Assembly: GCF_003116135.1 (NCBI RefSeq)
Contig: NZ_PDOA01000012.1
Coordinates: 62,001 to 126,000 of the forward strand
Origin: Teichococcus aestuarii
Lineage (GTDB): Bacteria > Pseudomonadota > Alphaproteobacteria > Acetobacterales > Acetobacteraceae
Length of the DNA stretch: 64,000 bases
Direction of reading: 5' to 3'
The notes under the pieces are model-generated. The model saw only the letters and a list, made by a program, of their open reading frames with translations, was not told the origin of the DNA and made no database searches. Positions 1 through 12,334 of the stretch are shown here, piece after piece. The translations under genes and the position numbers were made by a program. Every line of letters begins with the position of its first letter. Position 1 is the stretch's first letter.

Positions 1-38
1 CGCAGGCCACCGGCTGACAGCCGCGCGGGCCGCCCCGC

Positions 39-326
39 TCAGTCCAGGCCGAGAAGCCAGCGGCCCAGCGGAACCGCGCGGATCCTGGCGCCCGGGAGCG
101 TGCGGTTGAGATCGGCGCGGTTGTGCATGATCCAGCGCAGGCAGCTGGCCTCGCTGTCGAAGGGCTCGAACTCGTCCCGGCTGGGCCGCAGGGTTTCCCG
201 GTTCACCAGGTAGCGGGCGCCCTTGCGGCAGCCGGGCGCGCCCGCCCAGTTCCGCTCGGGCGCCACCACCGCCGGCACCCAGTAGGCCCGCCCCGGGTCC
301 AGCAGATCGACATCACGCCGGTGCAT
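39..326 (-). CDS. Small hypothetical protein (95 aa)
   Basis: I do not recognise this protein. It is a soluble-looking 95-residue product with no signal peptide or membrane segment, rich in Arg and Trp (for example PERNWAGAPGC and ASCLRWIMHNRADLN), and ends in GRWLLGLD. The ATG at 326 is chosen because a strong Shine-Dalgarno run, GAAGGAGGAG, lies just 5' of it on the minus strand; an upstream in-frame start at 398 lacks one. It lies downstream of katG on the same strand, about 95 bases from the katG stop, so it might be co-transcribed with it. Confidence 0.5.
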   Translation of the reverse strand: MHRRDVDLLDPGRAYWVPAVVAPERNWAGAPGCRKGARYLVNRETLRPSRDEFEPFDSEASCLRWIMHNRADLNRTLPGARIRAVPLGRWLLGLD

Positions 327-420
327 CGGCCTCCTCCTTCCGCATGGCGCCCTTCCTGCCGTGGCGTTCCGGCGCCGCGGCAGGACGGGGCGTCTCACCG
401 CCGGGCAGGCGCCCGGGCGG

Positions 421-4002
<3,582 letters not shown>

Positions 4003-4029
4003 CAGCAGGGCCGCGCCCCTGGCGCCCTG

Positions 4030-5259
4030 TCAGGCCTGCTGCAGCCGCGCCGGCGCCGCCGCGTCGGCCAGCACGCCGGCCTGCTGGAGTGCCGCGATCC
4101 GCTCGCCGGGCAGGCCGGCCGCCAGCAGCACCTCCCGCGTGTGCTCGCCGATCCTGGGTGGCTGCCGCCGCAGCGGGGCGCGGCTGCGCGCCTCGCCGAA
4201 CTCCAGGGGCAGGGCGGGCAGCGGCACCTCCGGCCCGCCGCCCAGCGCGGCGATGGCGGTGGAGAGCAGGCCGCCGCTGGCGGTGAGATGGGGGTCCTGC
4301 AGCAGGTCCCCCGGCCTGCCGACCGGCGACCAGGACACCTCGGCCGCCGCGCAGCGCTGCGTGGCCGCGCCGAATTCGAGGGCGCCGACCGCCGCCTGCA
4401 GGGCGGGCAGCAGCCAGGCGCGTTCCCGCACCCGCTGCGCGTTGGTGGCGAGGCGCGGATCCCCCGCCAGCTCCTCCAGGCCGAAGGCGGCGCAGAAGCG
4501 CTCCCACTGCGCGTCGCTCGTGACGCCGATGAAGAGCTGCGTGCCGCAGCTTGCCTGGAACACGTCGTAGATGCCCCACGCACCGCGGCGGGCCGGCATC
4601 GGCGGCGGCGGCTCGCCCATGGCGGCGCCGCCGGCGATGTGCGAGCCCATCAGGAAGGCGGCGGATTCGAACAGCGCGCTGCCCACGCGCTGGCCTTCGC
4701 CTGTCCGCTCCCGCTCGCGCAGCGCGGCCAGCACGCCGGTCACGCCGAAGACGGCACCGAGGATGTCGATGACGGAGGCGCCCGCGCGCAGGGGCTGGCC
4801 GGGCGGGCCGGTCATGTAGGCGAGGCCGGTCTGGAACTGCACCACCTCGTCCAGCGCCGGGCGGTTGCCGTAGGGGCCGCCGAGGTAGCCCTTCAGCGCC
4901 AGGTAGATCAGGCGGGGATTGAGGCGGTGCAGATCCTCCCAGCCGCAGCCCAGCCGCTCCATGGTGCCGGGGCCATAGTTCTCCAGCACGATGTCGGCAT
5001 CCGCCACGAGCCGGTGCAGGGTGGCGCGCCCCTCGGGGTGCTTGAGGTCCAGCGCGATGCTGCGCTTGTTGCGGTTGAAGGTGGCGAAGAAGCCGGCGGC
5101 GAAGCCCGGCAGGCGCCGCGTCCGGTCGCCATCGGGCGCGGGCTCCACCTTCACCACGTCGGCCCCCATGTCGGCCAGCAGCAGCCCGGCGCAGGGGCCC
5201 ATGATGGTGTGGCTGAATTCCAGCACGCGCAGCCCTGCGAGCGGGAGCGGGCCGCTCAT
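4030..5259 (-). CDS. CaiB/BaiF family (class III) CoA transferase
   Basis: Family III CoA transferase moving CoA between carboxylic acids. The N terminus reads LAGLRVLEFSHTIMGPCAG with DMGADVVKVEPAPDGD, and later FATFNRNKRSIALDLKHPEG, all typical of the family; the catalytic aspartate is expected in GASVIDILGAVFGV. 409 residues is the usual length. The ATG overlaps the stop of the upstream lyase gene by 4 bases (ATGA), so the two are translationally coupled. As last gene of tctCBA-lyase-CoA transferase, it probably activates the imported acid to the CoA ester cleaved by the lyase. Donor and acceptor cannot be read from sequence; family members include the human glutarate/HMG CoA transferase SUGCT. 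Confidence 0.88.
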   Translation of the reverse strand: MSGPLPLAGLRVLEFSHTIMGPCAGLLLADMGADVVKVEPAPDGDRTRRLPGFAAGFFATFNRNKRSIALDLKHPEGRATLHRLVADADIVLENYGPGTMERLGCGWEDLHRLNPRLIYLALKGYLGGPYGNRPALDEVVQFQTGLAYMTGPPGQPLRAGASVIDILGAVFGVTGVLAALRERERTGEGQRVGSALFESAAFLMGSHIAGGAAMGEPPPPMPARRGAWGIYDVFQASCGTQLFIGVTSDAQWERFCAAFGLEELAGDPRLATNAQRVRERAWLLPALQAAVGALEFGAATQRCAAAEVSWSPVGRPGDLLQDPHLTASGGLLSTAIAALGGGPEVPLPALPLEFGEARSRAPLRRQPPRIGEHTREVLLAAGLPGERIAALQQAGVLADAAAPARLQQA

Positions 5260-6215
5260 GCGGCGCGCGCCCGGAAGGCGGCCAGGCTGCCGCCGCGCAG
5301 CGCGGCGCTCGGCAGGGTGTGGCCGACGATGCGCTCGGCCAGGTGCCCCGCCGCGATCAGCGCGTCGGCGTCGATGCCCGTGGCGATGCCCATCTCCTCG
5401 CAGAGCAGCACCAGCTCCTCCGTGGCGATGTTGCCGGGCGCGCCCTTGTGCGCGGCGAAGGGGCAGCCGCCCAGGCCGCCCACGGTGGAATCGTAGCGCG
5501 CGACGCCGAGCCGCAGCCCCGCCATGGCGTTGGCGATGCCAAGGCCGCGCGTGTCGTGCAGGTGCAGCCGCAGGGCCAGCTCCGGCCAGCGCCCGCGCAC
5601 CGCCCCCACCACCCGCTCGATCCGCGCCGGCGTCGCCCAGCCCATCGTGTCGGCGAGCGACAGGTCGTGGATCGCCTGGCCGTGCTCGGCGGCGATGGCG
5701 AGCCCGTCGGCCACCGTCTGCACCACCTGCTCCGGGGTGATGTCGCCGGCGAAGTTGCAGCCGAAGGCCGCCATCACGCCGACGCGCCCGACCGGGATGC
5801 CGGCGGCGAGATGGGCCGCCGTCTGCCGCCGCATCGCCTCGATGTTGCCGGCCCTGTCGCGGTTGAGGTTGCGGCGGGAGAAGGCCTCGGAGGCGGCGAG
5901 GGAGATGGAGCCGGTCATGCTCAGCCGGTCGCGGAAGGCCAGGGCGCGCTTCAGCCCCGCCTCGTTGAACCACAGCGCGTTGTAGGCGACGCCGGGCTTC
6001 GGGGTGAAGCCGGCGGCCACCGCCTCCGCGTCGGCCCAGCCCGGCACCAGCCTGGGCGAGACGAAGGAGCAGATCTGGATGTGGCGTATGCCGGTGCCGG
6101 AGAGCGCGTCGATCAGCGCGATCTTGTCCGCGCTCGCGATGGGGCCGGCCTCGATCTGGAAGCCCTCGCGCGGGCCTTCCTCGAAGATCTCGATGTGGCT
6201 GGGAAGATCGGACAT
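5256..6215 (-). CDS. Hydroxymethylglutaryl-CoA lyase family protein
   Basis: TIM-barrel lyase of the HMG-CoA lyase family, which cleaves 3-hydroxy-3-methylglutaryl-CoA to acetoacetate and acetyl-CoA. Visible motifs: EGPREGFQ near the N terminus (catalytic Arg), DTMGWATP, LHLHDTRGLGIANAMAGL (metal-binding His), and the family signature VGGLGGCPFA with the reactive Cys followed by GNIATEELV. The 319-residue length is normal. The ATG at 6215 was chosen because family similarity starts there (DLPSHIEIFEEGPREGFQ). It sits between tctA (38 bases upstream) and the CoA transferase (4-base overlap). The real substrate may be HMG-CoA or a related branched 3-hydroxyacyl-CoA. Confidence 0.88.
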   Translation of the reverse strand: MSDLPSHIEIFEEGPREGFQIEAGPIASADKIALIDALSGTGIRHIQICSFVSPRLVPGWADAEAVAAGFTPKPGVAYNALWFNEAGLKRALAFRDRLSMTGSISLAASEAFSRRNLNRDRAGNIEAMRRQTAAHLAAGIPVGRVGVMAAFGCNFAGDITPEQVVQTVADGLAIAAEHGQAIHDLSLADTMGWATPARIERVVGAVRGRWPELALRLHLHDTRGLGIANAMAGLRLGVARYDSTVGGLGGCPFAAHKGAPGNIATEELVLLCEEMGIATGIDADALIAAGHLAERIVGHTLPSAALRGGSLAAFRARAA

Positions 6216-6252
6216 GCGGGGCGACTCCGTTTCTGGGGCGGGAAGGGCGCGT

Positions 6253-7764
6253 TCACGCGCCGCGCGCGGCGGCGGCCTCGCCATGGCGGCGGCGCGCTTC
6301 CCGGACGATGGCGACAAGGATCATGCAGGCGGTGACGGCGTGCAGGGCGAGGGCGAGCGGGCTTTCGAGGAGCGTCCAGACATCGCCGCCGCTCGCGGCC
6401 ATGGCGCGGCGCAGGCTCTGCTCCATCGGCGTGCCGAGGATGATGCCGAGCACCACCGGCACGAGCGGGATGCCGAGCTTGCGCAGCAGGTAGCCGAACA
6501 CGCCGAAGCCCACCATCATCAGCAGGTCGAAGGAGTTCTGGTTGACCGAGTAGACGCCGAGGAAGCTGACGGTGACGACACCCGGCATCAGGTAGTGCGG
6601 CGGCACGGTGAGCAGCTTCGCGAAGAGGCCGACCAGCGGGATGTTCAGCACCAGCAGGATGACGTTGCTGACATAGAGCGCCGCCACCAGCCCCCAGACG
6701 ATCTCCGGCTGCTGCTGGAACAGCAGCGGCCCCGGCTGCACGTTCAGCGTGACGAGCATGCCGAGCATGATGGCCGTGGTGCCGCTGCCCGGCACGCCGA
6801 GGGTGAGCATCGGCACCAGGCTGCCGCCGGCCGCGGCGTTGTCCGCCGCCTCGGGGGCGGCGACGCCGCGCGGGTCGCCCTTGCCGAAGGTGCCGTCCTT
6901 GTCGGAGACGCGCTTCTCCAGCGCGTAGCCCATGAAGCTGGCCAGGGTGGCGCCGGCGCCCGGCAGCACGCCGATGACGAAGCCGAGCAGCCCGGCGCGC
7001 AGCGAGGTGGCGGGGTAGGTCAGCCGGCGCAGCGCCGTGCTGCGCCGCCCCACCGGCACCTGCTCGACCGGGCCGGACCGCCGCTGCTCGATGTAGACGA
7101 GGAACTCGCTGATGGCGAAGAGGCCGATCGCCACGATGACGAAGTCGATGCCCTCGTACAGCTCGTAGGCGCCGAAGGTGAAGCGCGGGATGCCGGTGGC
7201 CGGGTCGATGCCCACCGTGCCGATGGCCAGGCCCAGCAGCCCGGCCACCAGCGTCTTGGCCGGGTTGCCGGTGGCAATGCCGCCGACGATGACGATGGCC
7301 ATGACATAGAGGGCGAAGTACTCGCGCGGGCCGAAATGGATGGCGGCCATGGCCAGGGTGGGCGCCAGCACCGTCAGCCCGATGGTCGCCAGCGTGCCGC
7401 CGGCGAAGGAGGAGATGGCGGAGATCGCCAGCGCATCGGCCGCGAGCCCCTTCTTCGCCATGGGGAAGCCGTCGATGCAGGTGACGACGGCGGAGGAATC
7501 GCCCGGGATGTTGAGCAGGATGCTGGCGATGCGCCCGCCGAACATGCTGCCGTAATACACGCTGGTCAGCAGGATCAGCGCCGAGACGGGCGAGAGGTCC
7601 AGGCTGAAGGCCAGCGGGATGAGGATGGCGATGCCGTTCACCGGCCCGATGCCCGGCAGGGCGCCGATCACCGTGCCGACGAAGCAGCCGATGAAGGCCA
7701 CCAGCAGGTTCACCGGCTGCGTCGCGACGGTGAAGCCGTGCGCGAGGGAGAAGAGGGTGTCCAT
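6253..7764 (-). CDS. tctA: Tripartite tricarboxylate transporter large permease TctA
   Basis: Large membrane subunit of a tripartite tricarboxylate (TTT) transporter, which imports carboxylates with a periplasmic binding protein. The family signature is present: FVGTVIGALPGIGPVNGIAI near residue 30 and LLNIPGDSSAVVTCIDGFPMA around residue 85, with a second GVLPGAGATLASFMGYALEK and LGVPGSGTTAIMLGML in the other half, reflecting the internal duplication. 503 residues with about 11-12 hydrophobic helices is standard. It follows tctB with a 6-base gap in the operon tctC-tctB-tctA-lyase-CoA transferase. Confidence 0.95.
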   Translation of the reverse strand: MDTLFSLAHGFTVATQPVNLLVAFIGCFVGTVIGALPGIGPVNGIAILIPLAFSLDLSPVSALILLTSVYYGSMFGGRIASILLNIPGDSSAVVTCIDGFPMAKKGLAADALAISAISSFAGGTLATIGLTVLAPTLAMAAIHFGPREYFALYVMAIVIVGGIATGNPAKTLVAGLLGLAIGTVGIDPATGIPRFTFGAYELYEGIDFVIVAIGLFAISEFLVYIEQRRSGPVEQVPVGRRSTALRRLTYPATSLRAGLLGFVIGVLPGAGATLASFMGYALEKRVSDKDGTFGKGDPRGVAAPEAADNAAAGGSLVPMLTLGVPGSGTTAIMLGMLVTLNVQPGPLLFQQQPEIVWGLVAALYVSNVILLVLNIPLVGLFAKLLTVPPHYLMPGVVTVSFLGVYSVNQNSFDLLMMVGFGVFGYLLRKLGIPLVPVVLGIILGTPMEQSLRRAMAASGGDVWTLLESPLALALHAVTACMILVAIVREARRRHGEAAAARGA

Positions 7765-7770
7765 CGCGCC

Positions 7771-8202
7771 CTATCCTCCGAAAGCGAGGCCGGGCGGCAG
7801 CGGGATGCCCAGGAACCAGTCGAAGAGCGCGAAGAAGCCGAGGCTGGTGGCCGCCCCGCCCATCAGCGCCTGTGGCAGCCGCGCGCCCAGCATGGCGGTC
7901 AGGCAGGCCACCAGCAGCAGCGTGGCCAGGATGAAGCCCAGCGGCTGCAGCAGCAGCGCATAGGCCACCAGCGCCGCCACGGTGGCCAGCTGCGCGAGCA
8001 GGTATCGCCCGCTCGACCATTCCGGCTCGGGATCGGGGCGCAGGGCCAGGTAGAGGCCGAGCAGGCCGATCGGCGGGGCCAGGGCCTCGGGGAACAGGGC
8101 GGGGCCCATCGGGTCGCCGAAGCCGACGCTGTAGGACCCCGCCTCCCAGCCGTACCAGCCGGCGAAGAGTGCCAGCAGCACGCCCACGATCCGGTCGCTC
8201 AT
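7771..8202 (-). CDS. tctB: Tripartite tricarboxylate transporter small permease TctB
   Basis: Small membrane subunit of the TTT transporter. 143 residues with four predicted hydrophobic helices (IVGVLLALFAGWYGWEAG, PIGLLGLYLALR, LATVAALVAYALLLQPLGFI, FFALFDWFLGIPLPPGLAF). The motif GDPMGPALFPEALAP after the first helix is typical of TctB. The ATG overlaps the tctC stop by 4 bases. The family is poorly conserved, so identity rests on length, topology and position between tctC and tctA. Confidence 0.9.
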   Translation of the reverse strand: MSDRIVGVLLALFAGWYGWEAGSYSVGFGDPMGPALFPEALAPPIGLLGLYLALRPDPEPEWSSGRYLLAQLATVAALVAYALLLQPLGFILATLLLVACLTAMLGARLPQALMGGAATSLGFFALFDWFLGIPLPPGLAFGG

Positions 8203-9197
8203 GAGATGATGCCGATTTCCTGGGACAGGCCGCGCAGCTCGGACACCATGCCGGCCACGAAGCGCTCGAACTCCGGCCCCGAGCGCCAGACGGGCTGCAG
8301 CCCGGAGCGCCGCGCGGCCTCCTTCCAGCCCTCGCTGTCATAGACGCGCTTCAGCCCGGCGATCATGGCGTTGTAGTGCTCGTCGCTGACGCGGCCGCCG
8401 GTGTAGAAGCCGCGCCAGTTCAGCCCCACCACGTCGTAGCCCTGCTCGCGCGCGGTCGGGATGTCGGCGAAGGCGCCGGCCAGCCGCGCCTCGGCCATGG
8501 CGCCGAGGACGCGGATCTGCCCCGCCTCGACGAAGCCGGCGATCTCGGCCAGGTCGGTCGAGACGACCTCGACATGCCCGCCCAGCATCTGCGTCACCGC
8601 CGGCCCGCCGCCATCGTAGTGGATCCAGCGGAAGCGCTTCAGGTCGGCGGCGGGAATGCCGGCCTTCTGCGCCAGCAGCAGCAGGCGGAGATGGTCGTAG
8701 CCGCCGAGGCTGCTGGAGCCGCCGGTGACGATGCCGCCCGGGTCGCTCTTCAGCGCGCCGAGGAAGTCGGCCAGCGTCTTGAAGCGGGAATCGGCGCGGA
8801 CCAGGATCACCCCCGTATCCGCCCCCAGCATGGCCAGCCAGCGGACGCGGTCGATGTCCCCCGGATAGCGGCGCTGCGCGATCTGCGTCAGCCCGACCGT
8901 GCTGGTGGCGACGAACAGGTTGTGGTCGGCGGCGCGGCGGCTGGTGACGTTGGCGAAGGCGACGGCGCCCACCGCCCCCGGCATGTTCGACACCTGCACC
9001 GGCTGGTCGACGACCTGCAATTCCTGCATCAGCCGCCCCACCGTGCGGCAGGTGAAGTCCCAGCCGCCGCCCGGGGCGGAGGGGGCCAGGCATTCGGGCC
9101 GCGGCCCGACGAAGGCCGTGGCCGGCCGCGCGGCGGCCAGCCCGGCGAGACCCAGCATGCCCGCGCCGAGCGCGCGCCTGCCTGCGATGATGTTCAT
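8199..9197 (-). CDS. tctC: TctC-family substrate-binding protein
   Basis: Periplasmic binding protein of the TctC/Bug family that captures carboxylates for TctAB. It has an N-terminal signal (RRALGAGMLGLAGLAAARPATAF), then ECLAPSAPGGGWDFTCRTVGRLM, the usual first-lobe start, and later motifs such as VATSTVGLTQIAQRRYPG and GGHVEVVSTDLAEIAGF. 332 residues is normal. The start at 9197 is the one giving a proper signal peptide; an open frame continues upstream to 9410 but would overlap the intergenic control region. It is first in the operon and divergent from an IclR regulator. Confidence 0.93.
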   Translation of the reverse strand: MNIIAGRRALGAGMLGLAGLAAARPATAFVGPRPECLAPSAPGGGWDFTCRTVGRLMQELQVVDQPVQVSNMPGAVGAVAFANVTSRRAADHNLFVATSTVGLTQIAQRRYPGDIDRVRWLAMLGADTGVILVRADSRFKTLADFLGALKSDPGGIVTGGSSSLGGYDHLRLLLLAQKAGIPAADLKRFRWIHYDGGGPAVTQMLGGHVEVVSTDLAEIAGFVEAGQIRVLGAMAEARLAGAFADIPTAREQGYDVVGLNWRGFYTGGRVSDEHYNAMIAGLKRVYDSEGWKEAARRSGLQPVWRSGPEFERFVAGMVSELRGLSQEIGIIS

Positions 9198-9382
9198 GCG
9201 GCGTGTCCTTCCCTGTCTGGCGCGGCGAAGCCCGTGCCGGTCCATCGGCCGGAGCGCGGTGGCTCCGGGGCGATTGGCGCCGGGGCACGGAAGCGGGCCC
9301 TTCGCGCGGGCCCGCGGGCTTGGCCGGCAGTGTTTCCCCAATCCTTCGCGCCGGGCTCTGCGGCCCGCTTTACAGCCTGGGC

Positions 9383-9410
9383 ATGGCGTCCTATTCAGCA
9401 GGACGGCCAT
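9383..9410. promoter_or_regulatory. Candidate IclR operator (inverted repeat) between tctC and iclR
   Basis: Near-perfect inverted repeat: ATGGCGTCCT at 9383-9392, a 7-base spacer ATTCAGC, and AGGACGGCCAT at 9400-9410, with one extra G in the right arm. It is 30 bases upstream of the chosen iclR start and about 185 bases from the tctC start, the position expected for a divergent autoregulated operator. Functional assignment is inference. Confidence 0.5.
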
Positions 9411-9439
9411 TCCACTTTTTCAGGTTCGGACTCCCTGCC

Positions 9440-10237
9440 ATGGCTGTCAAGTCATTCCCGGGCCCGCACGACCCCGCGAAGCCGCCCGAGGCGGGCGAGG
9501 CGGGGGGCATCGCGGCGGTGGACCGGGCGCTGCGCGTCCTGCTGGCCTATGGCGAGGGCGAGCGCGGGCTGACGCTCGGGGAGCTGTCCCGCCGCACCGG
9601 CCTCTACAAGAGCGCGCTCTCCCGCATCATGGCGACGCTGATCCAGCACCGCTTCGCGCTGCGGCACGAGGATGGGCGCTACGGCCTCGGCCCCGCCCTC
9701 TATCGCCTCGGCGGCCTCTATGAGCGCTCCGTCGATCTCAACGGCGCGCTGGCGCCGGCGCTGCGGGTGCTGGCGCAGGAGACGGGGGAGAGCGCCTCCT
9801 TCTACATCCGGCAGGGCGACCGGCGGCTGTGCCTGATGCGGGTCGATGGCTGGCGGCAGGTGCGCGACCACATCCCGGTGGGCTCGCTGCTGCCGATCGA
9901 CCGCGGTGCGGCGGGGCGGATCCTGAGGCATTTCGGGGCAGCCGGGCCCGGCGCCCTGGAGCCCGCCTTCGTCGCCGCCACGATCGGCGAGCGCGACCCC
10001 GAGCTGGCGGCCGTGGCGGCGCCGGTCTTCGGCGCCGGGCAGCGGCTGGCCGGGGCATTGTGCGTCGCCGGCACCGCCACGCGCTTCTCGGAGGCGGAGC
10101 GGCTGGCCGGCATCCGCAGCCTGGTGTTCCGCGAGGCCGCCCGCCTGACCCTGGCGCTGGGCGGCGACGCGGCCGTGTTCTCCGCGAGCGGCCCGTGCGG
10201 CGCGACGCCCGGGGAGGAGCCGCCAGGCAGCGGGTAG
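9440..10237 (+). CDS. IclR family transcriptional regulator
   Basis: Winged-helix IclR-type regulator. The N-terminal DNA-binding part reads GGIAAVDRALRVLLAYGEG ... LTLGELSRRTGLYKSALSRIMATL, with the recognition helix at GLYKSALSRIM; the C-terminal effector domain contains GESASFYIRQGDRRLCLMRV and PIDRGAAGRIL. 265 residues matches the family. The start at 9440 (MAVKSFPG) is preferred; an ATG at 9383 would place the coding sequence over the inverted repeat. Divergent from tctC, it most likely controls the tct-lyase-CoA transferase operon, responding to the transported acid or its CoA ester. Confidence 0.92.
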   Translation: MAVKSFPGPHDPAKPPEAGEAGGIAAVDRALRVLLAYGEGERGLTLGELSRRTGLYKSALSRIMATLIQHRFALRHEDGRYGLGPALYRLGGLYERSVDLNGALAPALRVLAQETGESASFYIRQGDRRLCLMRVDGWRQVRDHIPVGSLLPIDRGAAGRILRHFGAAGPGALEPAFVAATIGERDPELAAVAAPVFGAGQRLAGALCVAGTATRFSEAERLAGIRSLVFREAARLTLALGGDAAVFSASGPCGATPGEEPPGSG

Positions 10238-10319
10238 GAGCAGGCCGCGCTCCGCAGGGGCTCCGCAAGGTGCCGCGCAAGGGCGCCCGGGGGTAGCCCC
10301 GCGCGCCCTGCCTCAGGTG

Positions 10320-11717
10320 CTATTCGGCCGCCAGGGAGCGTGCCGATGTCCGTGCATGGCGCCAGCGCAGGACATCCACGGCCAGGAAGGCGGCCAGGCT
10401 GAGCCCGGCCACCGGCAGGGCCCATCCCAGCGCCGCCATGGCCAGGGCCACGATGATTTGCGTCCGCGGCGGCAACCGGCACCAGCTCTGGACCAGGCTG
10501 CGCGGCAGCGCGCCCGGCGCAGGGCGGTTCTGCCACCAGATGCGGTAGCCATGGAGGGCCGCCACCATCAGGCCAATGCCCAGCGCCGCCATCAGGACCT
10601 GGTTCGCCACGCCGAAGAGGATCCCCATGTGCATGTCGATGCCCCAGCGGATCAGCTTGGCGACCAGGGGGAAGCCCGCGAAATCCGCGCGGCTTGTCAC
10701 CTGCATCGTGCGCGGATCGATGGCGAGGCTGTCCACCTGGGTGGGCCAGGAGCGGTCGTACTCCCGCACCAGCCATGCGCTGCCGGGGCGCGGCAGGCGG
10801 ATTTCCACCATGGGGGAGTCGATTCCCGCCGCCAGGGCGGTGGCCAGCACGGCATCCAGATGTCCCGCCGCATCCTGCCCCGCCGTATCCTGTCCAGCCA
10901 CGCCGGGGGGGGCACCCGCAGGGTGGTGGGCATGGTCGCCCATCGCAGGCGCGGCCGCCGCATCGAGGCTCAGCGAGACGGAGGGCGTGACCCAGCCCAG
11001 CCCGCCGCGCAGCGCGTCGATCCGCCCGCCCGCCCATCGCGACCAGGTGAGGCCGGTCGCCGAGAGGAACAGCAGGCCGAGAGAGAGCGACACGCCGATC
11101 AGCCCGTGCAGCCGGCGGGTGCGCAGGCGGGCATTCTGCGGAGCCTTCCGGGACAGCCGGCCGGTACGCCGCCAGGCCCAGAGAAGCACGCCGCCCAGCG
11201 TCGCCACCCAGAGCCAGGACGCGGCGAGCTCGCTGTAGTAGCGCCCCGGCTCGCCGAGCAGGAGGTCGCGGTGCAGATGGTCGAGGGTGGTGCGGAACGG
11301 CAGGATGCCGCTGGTGCCATAGACGACGAGGTCGCCCTTCACGGCGAAGGTCGCCGGATCCACGAAGATTGCGCGGCTCTCGGATGCGCCGAGCTGCGGT
11401 TCCACGAACATGACGCGCGTGGTCCGGCCAGGAGCGGCCGCGGGGCGCACGGCGAACAGGCGCGCATCGGGGCCGGCAATGGCGCGGGCCGCTTCGGCCT
11501 GGGCGGCGAGGCTCCGTGCAGGTCCCGCGGAATCCGTCCGCAGTGCCTGGCGGTACAGGGCTTCCTCCAACTGCGGCGTCAGGACGTAGAGCACCCCCGT
11601 CAGGGCAGCGGCCAGCAGGAAGGGCCCGACGAACAGCCCGACATAGAAGTGCAGGCGGGCGATGAAGGCCCTGAGCTCCACGGCCGGGGAGGCGGCGGGG
11701 CGGGGATCGCCGGTCAT
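10320..11717 (-). CDS. PepSY-associated membrane protein
   Basis: Inner-membrane protein of the PepSY-TM family, often encoded with TonB-dependent metal receptors and thought to act in reduction or handling of siderophore iron or copper. Four main hydrophobic segments: FIARLHFYVGLFVGPFLLAA near residue 20, WLWVATLGGVLLWAW, LHGLIGVSLSLGLLFLSATG, and a C-terminal group. Conserved histidines flank them (LHFY, LDHLHRDLL, RLHGLIG, HMGILFG). A His-rich insertion (GDHAHHPAGA) lies near residue 270. Length 465 is typical. The ATG at 11717 is preceded by GGAGGGAGGGGG. It lies about 155 bases downstream of a DUF2946 gene on the same strand. No receptor gene is in the window. Confidence 0.85.
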   Translation of the reverse strand: MTGDPRPAASPAVELRAFIARLHFYVGLFVGPFLLAAALTGVLYVLTPQLEEALYRQALRTDSAGPARSLAAQAEAARAIAGPDARLFAVRPAAAPGRTTRVMFVEPQLGASESRAIFVDPATFAVKGDLVVYGTSGILPFRTTLDHLHRDLLLGEPGRYYSELAASWLWVATLGGVLLWAWRRTGRLSRKAPQNARLRTRRLHGLIGVSLSLGLLFLSATGLTWSRWAGGRIDALRGGLGWVTPSVSLSLDAAAAPAMGDHAHHPAGAPPGVAGQDTAGQDAAGHLDAVLATALAAGIDSPMVEIRLPRPGSAWLVREYDRSWPTQVDSLAIDPRTMQVTSRADFAGFPLVAKLIRWGIDMHMGILFGVANQVLMAALGIGLMVAALHGYRIWWQNRPAPGALPRSLVQSWCRLPPRTQIIVALAMAALGWALPVAGLSLAAFLAVDVLRWRHARTSARSLAAE

Positions 11718-11872
11718 GCCCCCTCCCTCCGGTCCAGAGGTCGGGGCGCAGGATGAAGGGCGGAGAGGCCGGCGCAGCCGCACGCGGCCGCGCCGATCCG
11801 CCTGTGGGGCAGAATGGACATGGAAGATCTCCTGAAGATGCGGGAAGGCTCGGCCGGCAGGCGGCCAGGGCT

Positions 11873-12241
11873 TCAGGAGACCGGCGGAGCGCGCGAATGC
11901 TGGGTGCGGGGCAGCGGCCGGAAGGAGAAGGCCCGCACGGCCGCGGCCATGGCCACTTCCGGCGCGGCCATGTTGCGCGGCGTCGGCAGGGCCGGCGGCG
12001 GCGCCAGGTCTCCTCCTGCCGGCGTCTGGCAGAGCAGGCAGCATATGGCCGTTGCCGGGGCCGGCTTCGCCGGCCTGCCATCCGCACCGAGGTGCAGGGT
12101 GTAGGTGCCATCCGGCGAGCAGATGACCACCGCCTCGCCCATGGCGGCCATGGCGCGCAGATGCGCCGGCAGCCCGCCGCTCCACTGCGCCAGCAGGAGC
12201 ACGGCCAGAAGACGAAGCATCAGGCGGGCTGAGCGCGGCAT
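11873..12241 (-). CDS. DUF2946-like small secreted or membrane protein
   Basis: 122-residue protein with an N-terminal hydrophobic segment (LMLRLLAVLLLAQWSGGL) and, after it, VICSPDGTYTLHL and ATAICCLLCQTP. A single Cys followed by a CCxxC cluster is the pattern of DUF2946 proteins, which occur with PepSY proteins and metal uptake or copper genes. It is probably part of the same unit as the downstream PepSY gene. The exact start is uncertain (Met1 at 12241 or Met8 at 12220); neither has a clear Shine-Dalgarno sequence. Function unknown. Confidence 0.65.
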   Translation of the reverse strand: MPRSARLMLRLLAVLLLAQWSGGLPAHLRAMAAMGEAVVICSPDGTYTLHLGADGRPAKPAPATAICCLLCQTPAGGDLAPPPALPTPRNMAAPEVAMAAAVRAFSFRPLPRTQHSRAPPVS

Positions 12242-12334
12242 GGCCCGGCCTGGCTAGCAACCGGCCTTGGCCTTGTCACCAGGGAAACGGCAAGGCGCTT
12301 CCTCCGGGCCGGGCGCCCGCGGCCTCCGCGCCGG

